64,000 bases of DNA, taken from contig NZ_CH724141.1 in the NCBI RefSeq assembly GCF_000153325.1, positions 1,037,850 through 1,101,849 on the forward strand. Direction: 5' to 3'. A program made the translations under genes and the position numbers. This document shows positions 49,097 to 59,496 of the stretch, one piece after another. The notes under the pieces were generated by a model. It did no database searches and was not told where the DNA came from. It worked only from the letters and a program-made list of their open reading frames with translations. The stretch comes from Photobacterium sp. SKA34 (GTDB lineage Bacteria > Pseudomonadota > Gammaproteobacteria > Enterobacterales > Vibrionaceae). Position 1 is the stretch's first letter, and every line of letters begins with the position of its first letter.

Positions 49097-52000
49097 TTTG
49101 GGTTAAGCGTATAGCACTTGGCGTATTAGCCTTATTATTATTATTAGTTATTGCTGTAGCGGCACTACTTTATTCTCCTGCTGGTATTAAAGTTGCTGCA
49201 TGGGGAGCACAAAAAGCCCTTCCTGCCTTGTCGATTGGTGAATCGCAAGGTGCTTTGCTTGATGGTTTTGAATTTAAGAATATCCGCTATAACGACGGTA
49301 ATATAGATCTTGCTGTTAATAAGTTGAATTTAACATTAAATGATAGCTGTCTATTAACCCCTGAAATTTGTATCTCTGATTTAGGGGTGCAAGGTGTCAA
49401 GTTTTCAATGCCAGAACTTCCTCCAGCGTCGGATAAACCAGCACAACCTTCTGAGCCTGTAAATGACATCTCCATGCCATTACCTATTCATATTGAAAAG
49501 GTGACGCTTGATAATGTCGATTTAGATATTTTGGCGAATAAAGTGCGCTGGAAGCATTTCTCTACAGCAGTAGATCTAGAAGGCAATCATGTCACCTTAA
49601 AACCAACGGATTGGGAAGGGGTTTATTTAGCTTTAGCGCCGCCTAAAACGGCTGATAAGAAGCTTGCAACAGCGTCTAAATCAACTCAAAAAACTGAAAC
49701 AATAAAACTGCCTGATATTGTGCTGCCGATGTCGTTTGATATTGAACGCTTTACGGTAAAAGACTTTGAGTTAGCAGGTAAAACACCACAAAAGGTCTCG
49801 TTATTAGAGCTGATTGCGAATGCTAAAGATAGTGATATCAAGATTGATAAGTTGCAGATGAATGCGCCTCAAGCGTCTTTAACCGCAAAAGCTGATGTGA
49901 CGTTAACGGGAGATTACCCACTTACATTAGATGCGAATGCAAAGGTATCGATGAAGCCTGTTGAAGGACATCAGTTGCACCTAAAAGCATCAGGCTCATT
50001 AGCGAAATTGGTACTTGATGCGACGTTAAAAGGTAAATTAGATGCGTTGGTTAAAGGTAAATTATCGCCGCTAGATCCAAATTTTCCTTTTGATGTAGTG
50101 GTATCAAGTAAGCACTTACAGTGGCCTATTGATAAAAAAGCAGAATTCACTGTTGCCAATACTGATATAAACGCCAAAGGTAGCTTAAAGGGCTTTACGT
50201 TTAATGCTAAAAGTAACGTAAATGGCACACCAATGCCAAACGTGAAATTTAATTTGAAAGGTAAAGGTAACCTTGATTCTGTGAACTTATCGGCACTGAA
50301 TGTAGAGACCTTAGGTGGCTCTATTACAGGCAATGCAAAAGCAAGTTGGAAAGATCTTGTTAAGTGGCAAGGTCAGCTCGCTTTTGCCAATATCCAGCCA
50401 GGTAAGCAATGGCCAGAAGCGGAAGGCAACGTAAGCGGTAAGTTAACTACATCAGGTGGTTTAACTGCAAAAGGTGGTTGGTTTATTAAATTGCCAGAGC
50501 TTGCTGTTAATGGCTCCATCATGAAGCAGCCTCTTGATCTTCAAGGTCAGCTTGATGCTTCTGATCTGACGGGTAAAGGTAAAGATCTTACGTTTAAAAC
50601 ACAGTGCTTAACATTAAAGCATGGTCCTAATGGTTTAGTCGCGAAAGGTGAATTAGACAAGACGTGGAATGTTGTTGCTGATATTAAAGCGCCAGATTTA
50701 TCTCAATCATTAGCAGACTTGCATGGTCGTGTTAATGGTGAGGTGAAGTTATCAGGCAAGATGGCTGAACCGGATATAAAACTTGATCTTGAAGGTGATG
50801 ATCTTGGTTGGCAAAAAGTCGCAAGCCTTGCGTCTTTTCAATTGAAAGGTAGCGTAACGCCATTACCAGCATTAAAAGCTGATATTAGTTTACATGCTAA
50901 AAAAGGGAAATTTGATACTGTTACGTTGGATGATATGGATGTGTTGTTTAAAGGCACAGAGCAAGATCATCGTTTAACGGTAAAAGTAAAAGGAGAGCCG
51001 GTTGGCACTGAGTTACTTCTAACGGGTAAATTAGATCGTAAGAAAGGCTGGCAAGGGATCTTGCAAAAAGGTGACTTTACGACTCCTGTTGGTGAGTGGG
51101 TACTAAACCATCCAACACCTATCCGTTATGATCTGAAAACCGCAATGGCAACAGTCGGTGCACACTGTTGGCAACAAGGGAAAGCTGGCATTTGTTTAAC
51201 TCAAGATCTGACTGCTGGTGCATCGGGCAATGCGCAGTTAGCAATAAAGCGATTCAATTTTGATTTGTTGAAATCATTTATGCCTGAGCATATGAACGTC
51301 AACGGTGAGTTGGGTGCGAATGTTGTCGCTAAATGGGCACCGAAGAGTGCACCTTATGTAAAAGCTCAGATTTTGATGCCAAACGGAAGTTTTACTCAAC
51401 AAGTGGATGCTGATGATGCCCGATTAACGTTAGGTTGGGATAAAGTTACCGTCAATGCTGAGATGGAAAATGATGTTCTAAATGCTAATTGGTTAGTGGC
51501 GGTTAAAAATAATGGTGATTTATCCGGTAATGCTAAGATCACTGATCTACAAGGTGATAAGCGCATTACTGCCAATGTGAAATTAGATCGTTTTACGCTT
51601 GCATTCTTAGAGCCTGTAATTAAGGACTACCATCAGTTTGGTGGTCAGGTTGATACTAACTTGCAAATAACGGGGCCAATCATGCATCCCGCAGTGAATG
51701 GTTTATTACACGTCACGAAGCTAGAAGCAAAAGGGCGTAAAGTACCATTAGATGTGAAGAACGCTGATATTAAATTAGCCTTTACGGGGTATAACGCAAC
51801 GTTAATGGGGAATATTTATACTCCTGATGGGCAATTGCTGTTACGTGGTACCGGTGACTGGCAAGATATGGCTGCGTGGAAAACGGAATTAAATATTAAT
51901 GGTAAAGAGTTGCAAGTGAGTATGCCTCCGATGGTTTCTCTTAAGGTCTCTCCAGATCTCATCATTACAGCAACACCGAAATCTGCGGATATTAGCGGTA

Positions 52001-52851
52001 AAGTGGGGATTCCATGGGGGCGCATTACGGTTAATCAATTACCAAAATCTGCGATCGCGGTTTCTAAAGATCAGGTCATTTTAAAAGATAACCTCGAACC
52101 GGTTGAACCGAAAAAATCAGTACCATTTGATATTACAACTAATATCATGGTTGATGTTGGTGATGACGTGAAGCTATCAGCGTTTGGTTTAAAGGCTGGC
52201 TTATCAGGTGATCTGAATGTTCGCCAAGACGGCAAAGGGCCAATGATTTATGGTGAAGTGAATATTGCCAAAGATTCGTTGTATCGAGCTTTTGGACAAG
52301 AATTACTCATTCGTAAAGGTAAAATACTATTTAATGGTCCTGCAGAGCAACCATTCTTGTCGATTGAAGCGATTCGTGATCCTGATAGTATAAAAGATAA
52401 GGATGTTATTGCTGGTGTGAAGGTGACAGGCTCTGCTGATAAACCAGAAGTAACGATTTTCTCTGATCCTGCAATGCCGCAACAAAATGCCTTATCGTAT
52501 ATTTTAACCGGCCATAACCTTGATAATGAGGAGCATGGACGTTCAGGTAGTGCGATGACGACGGCATTGATAGGTATGGGGCTGGCGCAAAGTGGTCAAC
52601 TTGTTGGTGATGTCGGTGAAGCGGTTGGTATTAAAGATCTTAGCTTATCGACTGCTGGGTCTGGCGAAGATTCACAAGTGACGGTTAGTGGTTATATTGC
52701 GCCAGGACTACAGGTGAAATACGGCGTTGGCTTATTTAATAATGTTGATGAGTTTACCGTACGTTATCGCTTGATAAAGAATTTATATATCCAAGCAGTG
52801 AATGGCCTCGATCAGGCAGTGGATTTACTTTACCAATTTGAATTTAATTAA
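49093..52851 (+). CDS. tamB: TamB, inner-membrane-anchored periplasm-spanning protein
   Basis: 1,252 aa, normal length. N-terminal anchor (ALLLLLVIAVAALLYSP) and a long repetitive beta-rich region of AsmA-like type. The C-terminal DUF490 domain has AFGQELLIRKGKILFNGPAE, SIEAIRDPDSI, LSYILTGHNLDNE and a final strand VDLLYQFEFN that docks on TamA. Probably a lipid conduit to the outer membrane. Frame intact. Confidence 0.95.
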   Translation: MIWVKRIALGVLALLLLLVIAVAALLYSPAGIKVAAWGAQKALPALSIGESQGALLDGFEFKNIRYNDGNIDLAVNKLNLTLNDSCLLTPEICISDLGVQGVKFSMPELPPASDKPAQPSEPVNDISMPLPIHIEKVTLDNVDLDILANKVRWKHFSTAVDLEGNHVTLKPTDWEGVYLALAPPKTADKKLATASKSTQKTETIKLPDIVLPMSFDIERFTVKDFELAGKTPQKVSLLELIANAKDSDIKIDKLQMNAPQASLTAKADVTLTGDYPLTLDANAKVSMKPVEGHQLHLKASGSLAKLVLDATLKGKLDALVKGKLSPLDPNFPFDVVVSSKHLQWPIDKKAEFTVANTDINAKGSLKGFTFNAKSNVNGTPMPNVKFNLKGKGNLDSVNLSALNVETLGGSITGNAKASWKDLVKWQGQLAFANIQPGKQWPEAEGNVSGKLTTSGGLTAKGGWFIKLPELAVNGSIMKQPLDLQGQLDASDLTGKGKDLTFKTQCLTLKHGPNGLVAKGELDKTWNVVADIKAPDLSQSLADLHGRVNGEVKLSGKMAEPDIKLDLEGDDLGWQKVASLASFQLKGSVTPLPALKADISLHAKKGKFDTVTLDDMDVLFKGTEQDHRLTVKVKGEPVGTELLLTGKLDRKKGWQGILQKGDFTTPVGEWVLNHPTPIRYDLKTAMATVGAHCWQQGKAGICLTQDLTAGASGNAQLAIKRFNFDLLKSFMPEHMNVNGELGANVVAKWAPKSAPYVKAQILMPNGSFTQQVDADDARLTLGWDKVTVNAEMENDVLNANWLVAVKNNGDLSGNAKITDLQGDKRITANVKLDRFTLAFLEPVIKDYHQFGGQVDTNLQITGPIMHPAVNGLLHVTKLEAKGRKVPLDVKNADIKLAFTGYNATLMGNIYTPDGQLLLRGTGDWQDMAAWKTELNINGKELQVSMPPMVSLKVSPDLIITATPKSADISGKVGIPWGRITVNQLPKSAIAVSKDQVILKDNLEPVEPKKSVPFDITTNIMVDVGDDVKLSAFGLKAGLSGDLNVRQDGKGPMIYGEVNIAKDSLYRAFGQELLIRKGKILFNGPAEQPFLSIEAIRDPDSIKDKDVIAGVKVTGSADKPEVTIFSDPAMPQQNALSYILTGHNLDNEEHGRSGSAMTTALIGMGLAQSGQLVGDVGEAVGIKDLSLSTAGSGEDSQVTVSGYIAPGLQVKYGVGLFNNVDEFTVRYRLIKNLYIQAVNGLDQAVDLLYQFEFN

Positions 52852-52872
52852 TCATTAGTGATGTCATCTAAT

Positions 52873-52902
52873 AAAAAGCCCAATGCTAACATTGGGCTTT
52901 TT
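52873..52902. terminator. Terminator of tamAB
   Basis: AAAAAGCCCAATG, CTAA loop, CATTGGGCTTTTT: a 13-bp perfect stem 21 bp after tamB, working in both directions. Confidence 0.9.
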
Positions 52903-53156
52903 ATGTTTATAACACGGTTTAGATTATCAATATTCATTGTCTAATGACCTATTTAATAATGATATAAAACCAGCCTTTTGCATGGAGTTTTTCGTAGTAT
53001 GTCAATTTGCCTGTAGCCGCTAAAGGTCTTCCTGCTGAAGAATATGCGTGATGTTAAAGACGTTAAATAAGTTTTATTTTTAATCTAATCTTTATTTTTT
53101 AACGCTTTAACATTAGATTATTTGATTCAATAAATTTTCTAAAACTGTTGTGGTTC

Positions 53157-53738
53157 ATGTCGATGGAAACAAGTTCTCAGTTAACCGATATTGTTCAAAA
53201 TACACTGTTACATCTATACATTTCAGTCTCACAGACTCACTCATTTGTACCAGCGTATACTCGCAATCAAATTATCACTAAATACCTCAAGCCAAAGCTG
53301 AAATCCCCACAGTTCAAAGCAGTGAAATCTGAAATAAAAACATTGGTATTGATTGGTAAAAAGAAGAACGCTGATTTGGAAGCGAAGCTGCTTGAGCTGC
53401 GTGATGTTTTGGAAAAGAAAAATACCAGCCGGGCTGGCCCGAAAGCTGATGTGGATAGATTATTCGCATACTTGGAAGTTCTAAATGAACAGCACAATAT
53501 TGATTCTAAGATGTTTGATGAAAACACGCTTTTAGTCAGCGATTGTATTTATTTTTACCGGCAAGAGCTTGAACAAAACATCAACGAGAACGGCACGATT
53601 ACCGCACCACTAAATATGTTTATTCAAGCTGATAATATGGAAATGGTTAAGTCTGTCGTGATGGATTATGGTTTTCAGATAACGTCACAGTGTAATGATA
53701 ATGCACAGAGTCTACATCGCTTTCAGCTTCATAAATAA
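53157..53738 (+). CDS. DUF2913 family protein
   Basis: About 193 aa from the ATG at 53157. The N-terminal pattern VQNTLLHLYISVSQTHSFVP, then RNQIITKYLKPKLKSPQFK, KSEIKTLVLIGKK and AGPKADVDRLFAYLEVL are typical of DUF2913, a family common in Vibrionaceae. It ends with a small domain (APLNMFIQADNMEMVKSVV). Function unknown. No strong ribosome-binding site seen. Confidence 0.75.
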   Translation: MSMETSSQLTDIVQNTLLHLYISVSQTHSFVPAYTRNQIITKYLKPKLKSPQFKAVKSEIKTLVLIGKKKNADLEAKLLELRDVLEKKNTSRAGPKADVDRLFAYLEVLNEQHNIDSKMFDENTLLVSDCIYFYRQELEQNINENGTITAPLNMFIQADNMEMVKSVVMDYGFQITSQCNDNAQSLHRFQLHK

Positions 53739-54181
53739 GTGTTATCGTTACTTTGTATTTTTAGGTTTTGTCATTATTGATATTGCAGTTGCTAATACAA
53801 AAACTAATCCAATATTAGTGATCAGAAGTTGTTAAGAGTGAGAGTACAGGTTGATTCCAATTTGAGTTAGAATTTTTAACTCCTGCGTATTTTATTAACC
53901 CAGTAAAAAAGCAAATATGTAGATTAATAGTATAAACACGAGCCACTTCCGCATTTCAACTTTGTAATATTCTACATTTTTGTCATTTCGATACTCGCCC
54001 CCATTGTTTACTTAACGCTTGCTCTTAGTGTGTTTTAGTTGCTCTTTAGTGTTGCCTGTTATCAACATCAGGAGTAATAACTTGCCGAGCGAAAAGACTG
54101 TCTTCACACGATTTCACTAAAGTGTAGAGTTCATGGTCAGTCATGTTGTAGATACCGCAGGGCAAGTGCAAGGCTTTTTTC
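53739..54181. other. Gene-poor region before the IS6 relic
   Basis: About 440 bp. A short coding-like minus-strand piece (MTDHELYTLVKSCEDSLFAR, near 54058-54145) ends DVDNRQH and may be a small gene or a fragment. Nothing else recognised. Confidence 0.35.
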
Positions 54182-54858
54182 GGGCTTGTTGCAAAAAAAT
54201 CGTAGTGACCCAATATATTCATATTCTCCTAAAGGATGGGTAGACAATGGCCAACCACGAATTTAAATGGAAACACTTTGCCCCTTAAATCATCCTTTGA
54301 TGTCTTCGTTGGTATGGTTCGACACCAATGAGCTATGCGAATATCAGCGAACCGTTCGACCATTTATCGTTGGTTCATTGATTATTCACCTGCATTACGT
54401 AAGAAGTAGCGTCGTTATCAATTCCTTAAACGCTGTTTAAAACACTATCCGCTAGATAAACAACCGAAAACGCTTAATACAGACAAACATTCTTCCTATG
54501 CGAGTGCAATTGCTCGTTTGAAAAAGGAGGGATGTCTTCGGAAAGATGTTAAGCAACGGCAAGTGAAGTACCTCAACAACGGTATTGAATCTGATCATTC
54601 GCCTATTAAAAAGTTAATTATGACGACGAGTGGCTTTAAAGTGTAAAAACGCGCGTGGGATACGATCCAAGGGTTTGAATCAGTGCGAATGTTAAATAAG
54701 GGGCAATTTGGTTTTTGGTTACGCCATGATGAACGTCAAACTCTTGTGCGGGAGAGATCCGCCTTCATACATCGTCTCTTCAATATTGATATTATTTTTT
54801 AGTAATACTAGGAGAGTAATAGGCTCATTTATCTACTTAAATTTTTTGCAACAAGCCC
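54182..54858 (+). mobile_element. Decayed IS6-family element
   Basis: Bounded by inverted ends GGGCTTGTTGCAAAAAA (54182) and TTTTTTGCAACAAGCCC (to 54858). Inside, from 54247, a transposase reads ANHEFKWKHFAP, stop, then RWYGSTPMSYANIS, a scrambled middle with a deletion, and NTDKHSSYASAIARLKKEG, KQRQVKYLNNGIESDHSPIK, stop-containing to LNKGQFGFWLRHDERQTLVR. Several stops and a shortened length (677 bp) show it is dead. Confidence 0.8.
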
Positions 54859-54977
54859 TTTGTGGTCACCCAGAGACATCGCAAACTGAGTATTACTCAG
54901 TTTGCAAGTTTTCAATGATGTTATCGGATAACTAGATATTAGTGCATCCCCGATCTCGCAGACTTTGATTCAGTATT

Positions 54978-56378
54978 CTAATTCTCACACAAGAACAAAG
55001 AACGCTTACTTGGCGCAGTAAATTCGACTTGGCAATTGAGTTTATCGAGTTTAATCACAGGGTCGACCTGCTTATCAATACCCACTAATTGGAACTTCCT
55101 AAGCTTTTCCAAGCTATTATCATTTTTCAATAACTGAGCATTACCATTGCTATAGTATTCCCCAGAGAATGTTCGGTTACCTATATAGTAAGTTGGTAAG
55201 GCCTTATTGGCATGCTCAAAAATGATTTTATCACTGCGTATATCACCAACGTAGAAATGGATGTAAATCACTGCACCAATAAGTATCACTGGGCTAACAG
55301 CAGTTGAAAATTTAAACCAGTTCGCTTCAAACTGCTTTTCTGAAATAATCGACGCTAAAAGGATACCAAGTGCTGGAATACCCGGCAGAACATAAGCAGG
55401 TAATATATTTCCAGCAAACGTGAACAAAATTAAAGGCGATAATAACCAGCAAATAGAGAAGCTGATAATCGGCTTAATTTTTTCGTTAATAGGCTTGATT
55501 ACTTTACGTTTAGCCCACAAGACAAAAGGCAGTACGATAGACCAAGGCAAAGCAGATAGAATCCAGTATAGCCAGATAGAGCCTCTTGCTCGCTCATGCG
55601 CCGTTCCATATAAATCGCCTTTCCAACCAGGATCTAAGAAACGATCGACATATTCACCAACCAAGAAATAGTGTAGGAATCCTGGTGTTGCTCTCTCTGC
55701 CATCACATACCAAGGAACAGCGATCACCAACATGAGGATGGTTCCACCAACTATCGGGAATCGGCCCCAAAGTTGTTTAAATGACGCTTTAAACCCATAC
55801 TGGATTATCAGCCAAGGCATAACCGCGAGTCCAACTAATACAATAATTAGCGGACCTTTTGCTAGCAATCCTATAGCTAACCCAACAAAGCCTAGATAGC
55901 CCCAAAGCTTACTTTTATCTTGCCAACACAGATAGAAACCGACCATAGATAAAGTCATCGCGAAGGTGAGTGACATATCTGTTTCGACAACACCGGCAGA
56001 AACGGCAAAGATACCTGTTGTAGCTAAAATTGTGGCACTCATTAGTGCGTTCACACCGACACGACGAGCAAAACAAGCTACTAACCCTAATACAGCAACG
56101 CCTACCAGCCAGTGAGGAAACCGAACTGCAAACTCACTAACGCCGAATACCTTAATCCCTAACGCACTCAACCATGCAAACAAGGGAGGTTTGCCCCAAA
56201 ATGGCACGTTATAGTCAAACATTGGCGTAAGCCAGTTATGCGTCTGAACCATAATGCGGGCCATTTCACCATAGCGGGCTTCAGTTGTATCCATAAGTGG
56301 GTATGCACCCAGCGATAACAAGCGGATAAGCATTGTTGCACACAGAGCAAGCCACAAATAAATTGTACTCTGCTTCAT
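54978..56378 (-). CDS. ArnT-like glycosyltransferase, GT39/PMT family
   Basis: 466 aa with about 11-12 TM helices. GT39 features: the first loop DTTEARYGEMARIM with the acidic catalytic residues, then WGKPPLFAWL, and the conserved KGPLIIVLVGL. The short C-terminal soluble part is smaller than in ArnT (about 550 aa). It transfers a sugar from a polyprenyl-phosphate donor, probably to lipid A or another surface lipid. Overlaps the upstream GT2 gene by 4 bp. Confidence 0.85.
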   Translation of the reverse strand: MKQSTIYLWLALCATMLIRLLSLGAYPLMDTTEARYGEMARIMVQTHNWLTPMFDYNVPFWGKPPLFAWLSALGIKVFGVSEFAVRFPHWLVGVAVLGLVACFARRVGVNALMSATILATTGIFAVSAGVVETDMSLTFAMTLSMVGFYLCWQDKSKLWGYLGFVGLAIGLLAKGPLIIVLVGLAVMPWLIIQYGFKASFKQLWGRFPIVGGTILMLVIAVPWYVMAERATPGFLHYFLVGEYVDRFLDPGWKGDLYGTAHERARGSIWLYWILSALPWSIVLPFVLWAKRKVIKPINEKIKPIISFSICWLLSPLILFTFAGNILPAYVLPGIPALGILLASIISEKQFEANWFKFSTAVSPVILIGAVIYIHFYVGDIRSDKIIFEHANKALPTYYIGNRTFSGEYYSNGNAQLLKNDNSLEKLRKFQLVGIDKQVDPVIKLDKLNCQVEFTAPSKRSLFLCEN

Positions 56379-57385
56379 GCGCGCTTCTCCACTACAGTAG
56401 GCTGCATACTCTTAACGTTAGATTGTTCTTGAATTGATTGGACAATATACAAAGGTCTACGTTTAGTCTCGATAAAGATTCGACCAAGGTACTCACCCAA
56501 TAGACCTATACTAAGAAGCTGTATGCCGCCAAGAGCCATTTCCACCGTCATCATCGATGCATAACCGTGGGTTTTAACGCCAAAAAATAGGTCTTTAAAA
56601 ATTATGTCCATACCGTAAAAAAAAGCGCTTGCAGTGATTAAGCTGCCCAGTACAGATGCAATTCGAAGTGGGCTTACCGAAAAAGACGTAATGCCGTCCA
56701 TCGCTAAACCGATTAATTTAAAATAGTTCCACTTGGTTTGCCCGGAATGACGGGCATTTCGATTGAAAATGATGGTCGTTTGCTTAAAACCAGGCCAAAC
56801 GAACATACCCTTCATATATCGATTGCGTTCAGGCATTGCGTTTATATGATCAACAACCTGTCTGCTTAAAAGACGGAAATCGCCAACATTTTGTGGAATG
56901 TCCGATTTTGATAGAAAGTTCAAGAGGCGGTAAAACATCGCGGCAGATTTTCGCTTAAACCAGCTTTCCCCTTCTCTTTTGATACGCTGCATATTGACTA
57001 CGTCGCAGCCTTTTCTCCACTCTTTTAGCATGCTTGGGATAAGTTCTGGAGGATCTTGTAGATCGGCATCAATAAGAATGACAGCTAGTCCGGCACAATG
57101 CTCTAAACCAGCACTCATTGCATTCTCTTTACCAAAGTTGCGGCTTAAATTTATACGAACAACTTTGCTACTGCTAATAGGCAGAGATTCAACCAATTCC
57201 TTGCTGCCATCAGTGCTACCATCGTTGACATAAACAATCTCACTTTCATCATCAATTGAATCGAGAACATTCGTTAGGCGAGCGTGAAACTCAGGCAGTA
57301 CATCCGTTTCGTTGTAATAAGGAACAACCACAGATAACACAACATTTTTTTCTTCTGCGTTAGAAATTAAGGATATCGGCTTCAT
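56375..57385 (-). CDS. ArnC/GtrB-like polyprenyl-phosphate glycosyltransferase (GT2)
   Basis: 336 aa. GT-A domain: SVVVPYYNETDVLPEF, YVNDGSTDGS, LSRNFGKENAMSAGLEH and the DAD-type motif LIDADLQDPPELI. Two C-terminal TM helices (LGSLITASAFFYGMDII and QLLSIGLLGEYLGR). It loads a sugar on undecaprenyl phosphate for the GT39 enzyme encoded next. First gene of a leftward operon divergent from the two-component genes. Confidence 0.9.
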   Translation of the reverse strand: MKPISLISNAEEKNVVLSVVVPYYNETDVLPEFHARLTNVLDSIDDESEIVYVNDGSTDGSKELVESLPISSSKVVRINLSRNFGKENAMSAGLEHCAGLAVILIDADLQDPPELIPSMLKEWRKGCDVVNMQRIKREGESWFKRKSAAMFYRLLNFLSKSDIPQNVGDFRLLSRQVVDHINAMPERNRYMKGMFVWPGFKQTTIIFNRNARHSGQTKWNYFKLIGLAMDGITSFSVSPLRIASVLGSLITASAFFYGMDIIFKDLFFGVKTHGYASMMTVEMALGGIQLLSIGLLGEYLGRIFIETKRRPLYIVQSIQEQSNVKSMQPTVVEKRA

Positions 57386-57474
57386 GCAAACTACTCATAA
57401 ATTAAAAAGGGCGCCTCCAAAAAGTGGAATTAGCGCAAACCAAGTATTTTGTATGAATTATTATCAAGCTCAAT

Positions 57475-57505
57475 GTGAAAAAAATGTGATTGACATTTTT
57501 TTCAC
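57475..57505. promoter_or_regulatory. Perfect 13-bp inverted repeat, candidate operator
   Basis: GTGAAAAAAATGT, five-base spacer, ACATTTTTTTCAC, midway between the divergent GT2 and response-regulator genes (starts at 57385 and 57548). Likely binding site for the adjacent OmpR-type regulator or another dimeric regulator. Confidence 0.6.
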
Positions 57506-57547
57506 GTAAAATCTGGAAGCTAGGTACTGTATTGAGGTGAGCACTAG

Positions 57548-58222
57548 ATGAAGAAAATTTTACTCGTAGAGGACAACCGTGAGATAGCAGGAATAATTTT
57601 CGACTTTTTTGAAAGTTTAGGAATGGAGCTTGATTTCGCCGATAATGGCGAACTTGGTCTACAGCTGGCGATGAAAAATAACTTCGATATTATTTTGCTA
57701 GATTTAATGCTGCCAAGAATGGATGGTTTAACGGTCTGTAATCGATTAAGAGATGCTGGAAACAATACGCCAGTCCTAATGCTTACTGCACTTGATAACA
57801 AATCGGATATGCTAGATGGCTATAAACATGGAGCCGACGATTACATGACCAAACCATTTGACTTGGATATTTTGGAGGCGAGAATGAATGCCTTGGTGAA
57901 ACGTTATCATGGCACTGTTTCCCATACAGTACTCAAGTTTGGTGCTCTAAAAATCAATCAGAAAACTCGCCAAGCATATCGAGAAGAGAAACTATTGGCT
58001 CTTAACCCAACCACTTATACTATTCTAGAACTGCTGTGCTCTAAAGCGCCTGAAATCGTCACTCGTCAAGAAATTGCAGAGAAATTATGGCAAGAGAATG
58101 AGCCAAGCAATGACGTACTGCGAAGCCACATTTATCAGTTGAGAAATCAGCTCGATAAGCCTTTTTCTTCCCCCATGCTCACTACTATCCCTAAAGTAGG
58201 ATTTAGATTAGAGGAAAAATAA
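57548..58222 (+). CDS. OmpR-family response regulator, VprA/CarR-like
   Basis: 224 aa. Receiver domain with acidic pocket (LLVEDNRE), phospho-acceptor Asp in IILLDLMLPRMDG, Thr in MLTALDNK and Lys in TKPFDLD. Winged-helix DNA-binding domain (LNPTTYTILELLCSKAPEIV, DVLRSHIYQLRNQLDKP). GAGGTGAG upstream of the ATG. Kinase gene starts 2 bp after the stop. Proximity to lipid-sugar transferases suggests control of surface charge or peptide resistance, as with Vibrio VprAB (inference). Confidence 0.9.
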   Translation: MKKILLVEDNREIAGIIFDFFESLGMELDFADNGELGLQLAMKNNFDIILLDLMLPRMDGLTVCNRLRDAGNNTPVLMLTALDNKSDMLDGYKHGADDYMTKPFDLDILEARMNALVKRYHGTVSHTVLKFGALKINQKTRQAYREEKLLALNPTTYTILELLCSKAPEIVTRQEIAEKLWQENEPSNDVLRSHIYQLRNQLDKPFSSPMLTTIPKVGFRLEEK

Positions 58223-58224
58223 GG

Positions 58225-59496
58225 ATGATCTTTCGCTTATTTGGTAATTCCAGAACCTTAACTGGGCGGTTGGCTACTTTTTTTACTCTTGTCGCATTAG
58301 CCATAGGACTGATGACATTCATTATCTTCATCTTTGCTCTGCAATGGTCCGAAGACAGGGCTGGTGAGCGCATGTTGCTCGTTGACAGAGATGAGGCAGT
58401 TTATCGCTTTACTCAAGGGGAAACAGGCATAATACAAATTGACTGGCTTACCAAAGCATATAATAGCTATGCAGAAGTTCCACAACCTTTTCGCGACTTT
58501 GTTAAAACCAAGGAATATTTTCTCGATGAAGTCGCCTTCGACTCTCTTCCATCAGAGTATATGGTTTATGTGGGGCACTATTATGTGAAAGGTAAAAAAA
58601 CACCTCTGGTTTTGATCGCACAAATCGATAAGATAGAATTTGGCTTTAAGGAGCTCATCTATGCGGCATCGGTGGTGCTACTTATTATTTTAAGCTTAAT
58701 TGCTCTATTTGGTATTGTACTCAGGAGGCTTTCTCAAAAGCTTATCTCACCTCTAAACGATATTCACCTTCAATTGGAGCAACACGGAACAGATATAGGA
58801 ATACCATTCACTATGTCTCCTGAAGCTGCTGAAGAGTTCCAAACGCTCACAAACAAGATGAATAGCTATCGTGAAGAAGTCCGCTCACTACTGAAACGAG
58901 AGCAAGCATTTTCGCGCTACGCAAGCCACGAGTTGAGAACCCCACTAACGATTGTAAAAGGGTCAACCAAACTACTGTCTCGCAGAGACGTAGATGAATT
59001 TCAACAGCGACAAATAGCTCGACTGAATGAAGCTTCAATGCAGATGGAAACCATGATTGACACGCTTTTAAGCTTGGTGCGTTACGAGAAAAGTGAAGAT
59101 CTTGCACCTGAACGCGAGTTCAATAAGCAAGAGCTCGAAAAGATCATCGAACAAAACTCAGCTCAAGCGTTGGAAAAGAATTTACAGATTGATTTGCAGG
59201 TGGAATCCAACCCAACTGTTCGCGCAGCGCCACCTGTCATGAATATGTTGATTGGCAATATTTTGCGAAACGCTATCGCGGCAACAGAAAAAAAAGGCAA
59301 AATTAAGATCATACAGGACTCTCTTCAGTTGGCGATTTTTGACCAAGGGCATGGGTTAACCTCAACGTCTAGTAGCGACGGACATGGTTTAGGCTTATTA
59401 ATTGTTGATGATCTTTGTCGGCGCTATCAATGGCAATTTTCCTTAAGTAATAACCCTGACGGAGGTTGTGTGGCCAAGATACAATTCATCAAATAG
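58225..59496 (+). CDS. Sensor histidine kinase, VprB/CarS-like
   Basis: 423 aa. TM1 (about 19-38), a periplasmic sensor of about 100 aa, TM2 (about 145-165), linker, then the H-box SRYASHELRTPLTIVKGS (His phosphorylated), N-box GNILRNAIAATE, and G-boxes DQGHGL and SDGHGLGLLIVDDL. Cognate partner of the response regulator encoded 2 bp upstream. Confidence 0.9.
   Translation: MIFRLFGNSRTLTGRLATFFTLVALAIGLMTFIIFIFALQWSEDRAGERMLLVDRDEAVYRFTQGETGIIQIDWLTKAYNSYAEVPQPFRDFVKTKEYFLDEVAFDSLPSEYMVYVGHYYVKGKKTPLVLIAQIDKIEFGFKELIYAASVVLLIILSLIALFGIVLRRLSQKLISPLNDIHLQLEQHGTDIGIPFTMSPEAAEEFQTLTNKMNSYREEVRSLLKREQAFSRYASHELRTPLTIVKGSTKLLSRRDVDEFQQRQIARLNEASMQMETMIDTLLSLVRYEKSEDLAPEREFNKQELEKIIEQNSAQALEKNLQIDLQVESNPTVRAAPPVMNMLIGNILRNAIAATEKKGKIKIIQDSLQLAIFDQGHGLTSTSSSDGHGLGLLIVDDLCRRYQWQFSLSNNPDGGCVAKIQFIK

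Noticed and set aside
54708..54935. 75-codon frame over the right end of the IS6 relic
   Set aside because: It runs out of frame with the transposase relic and through its terminal repeat; no motif.
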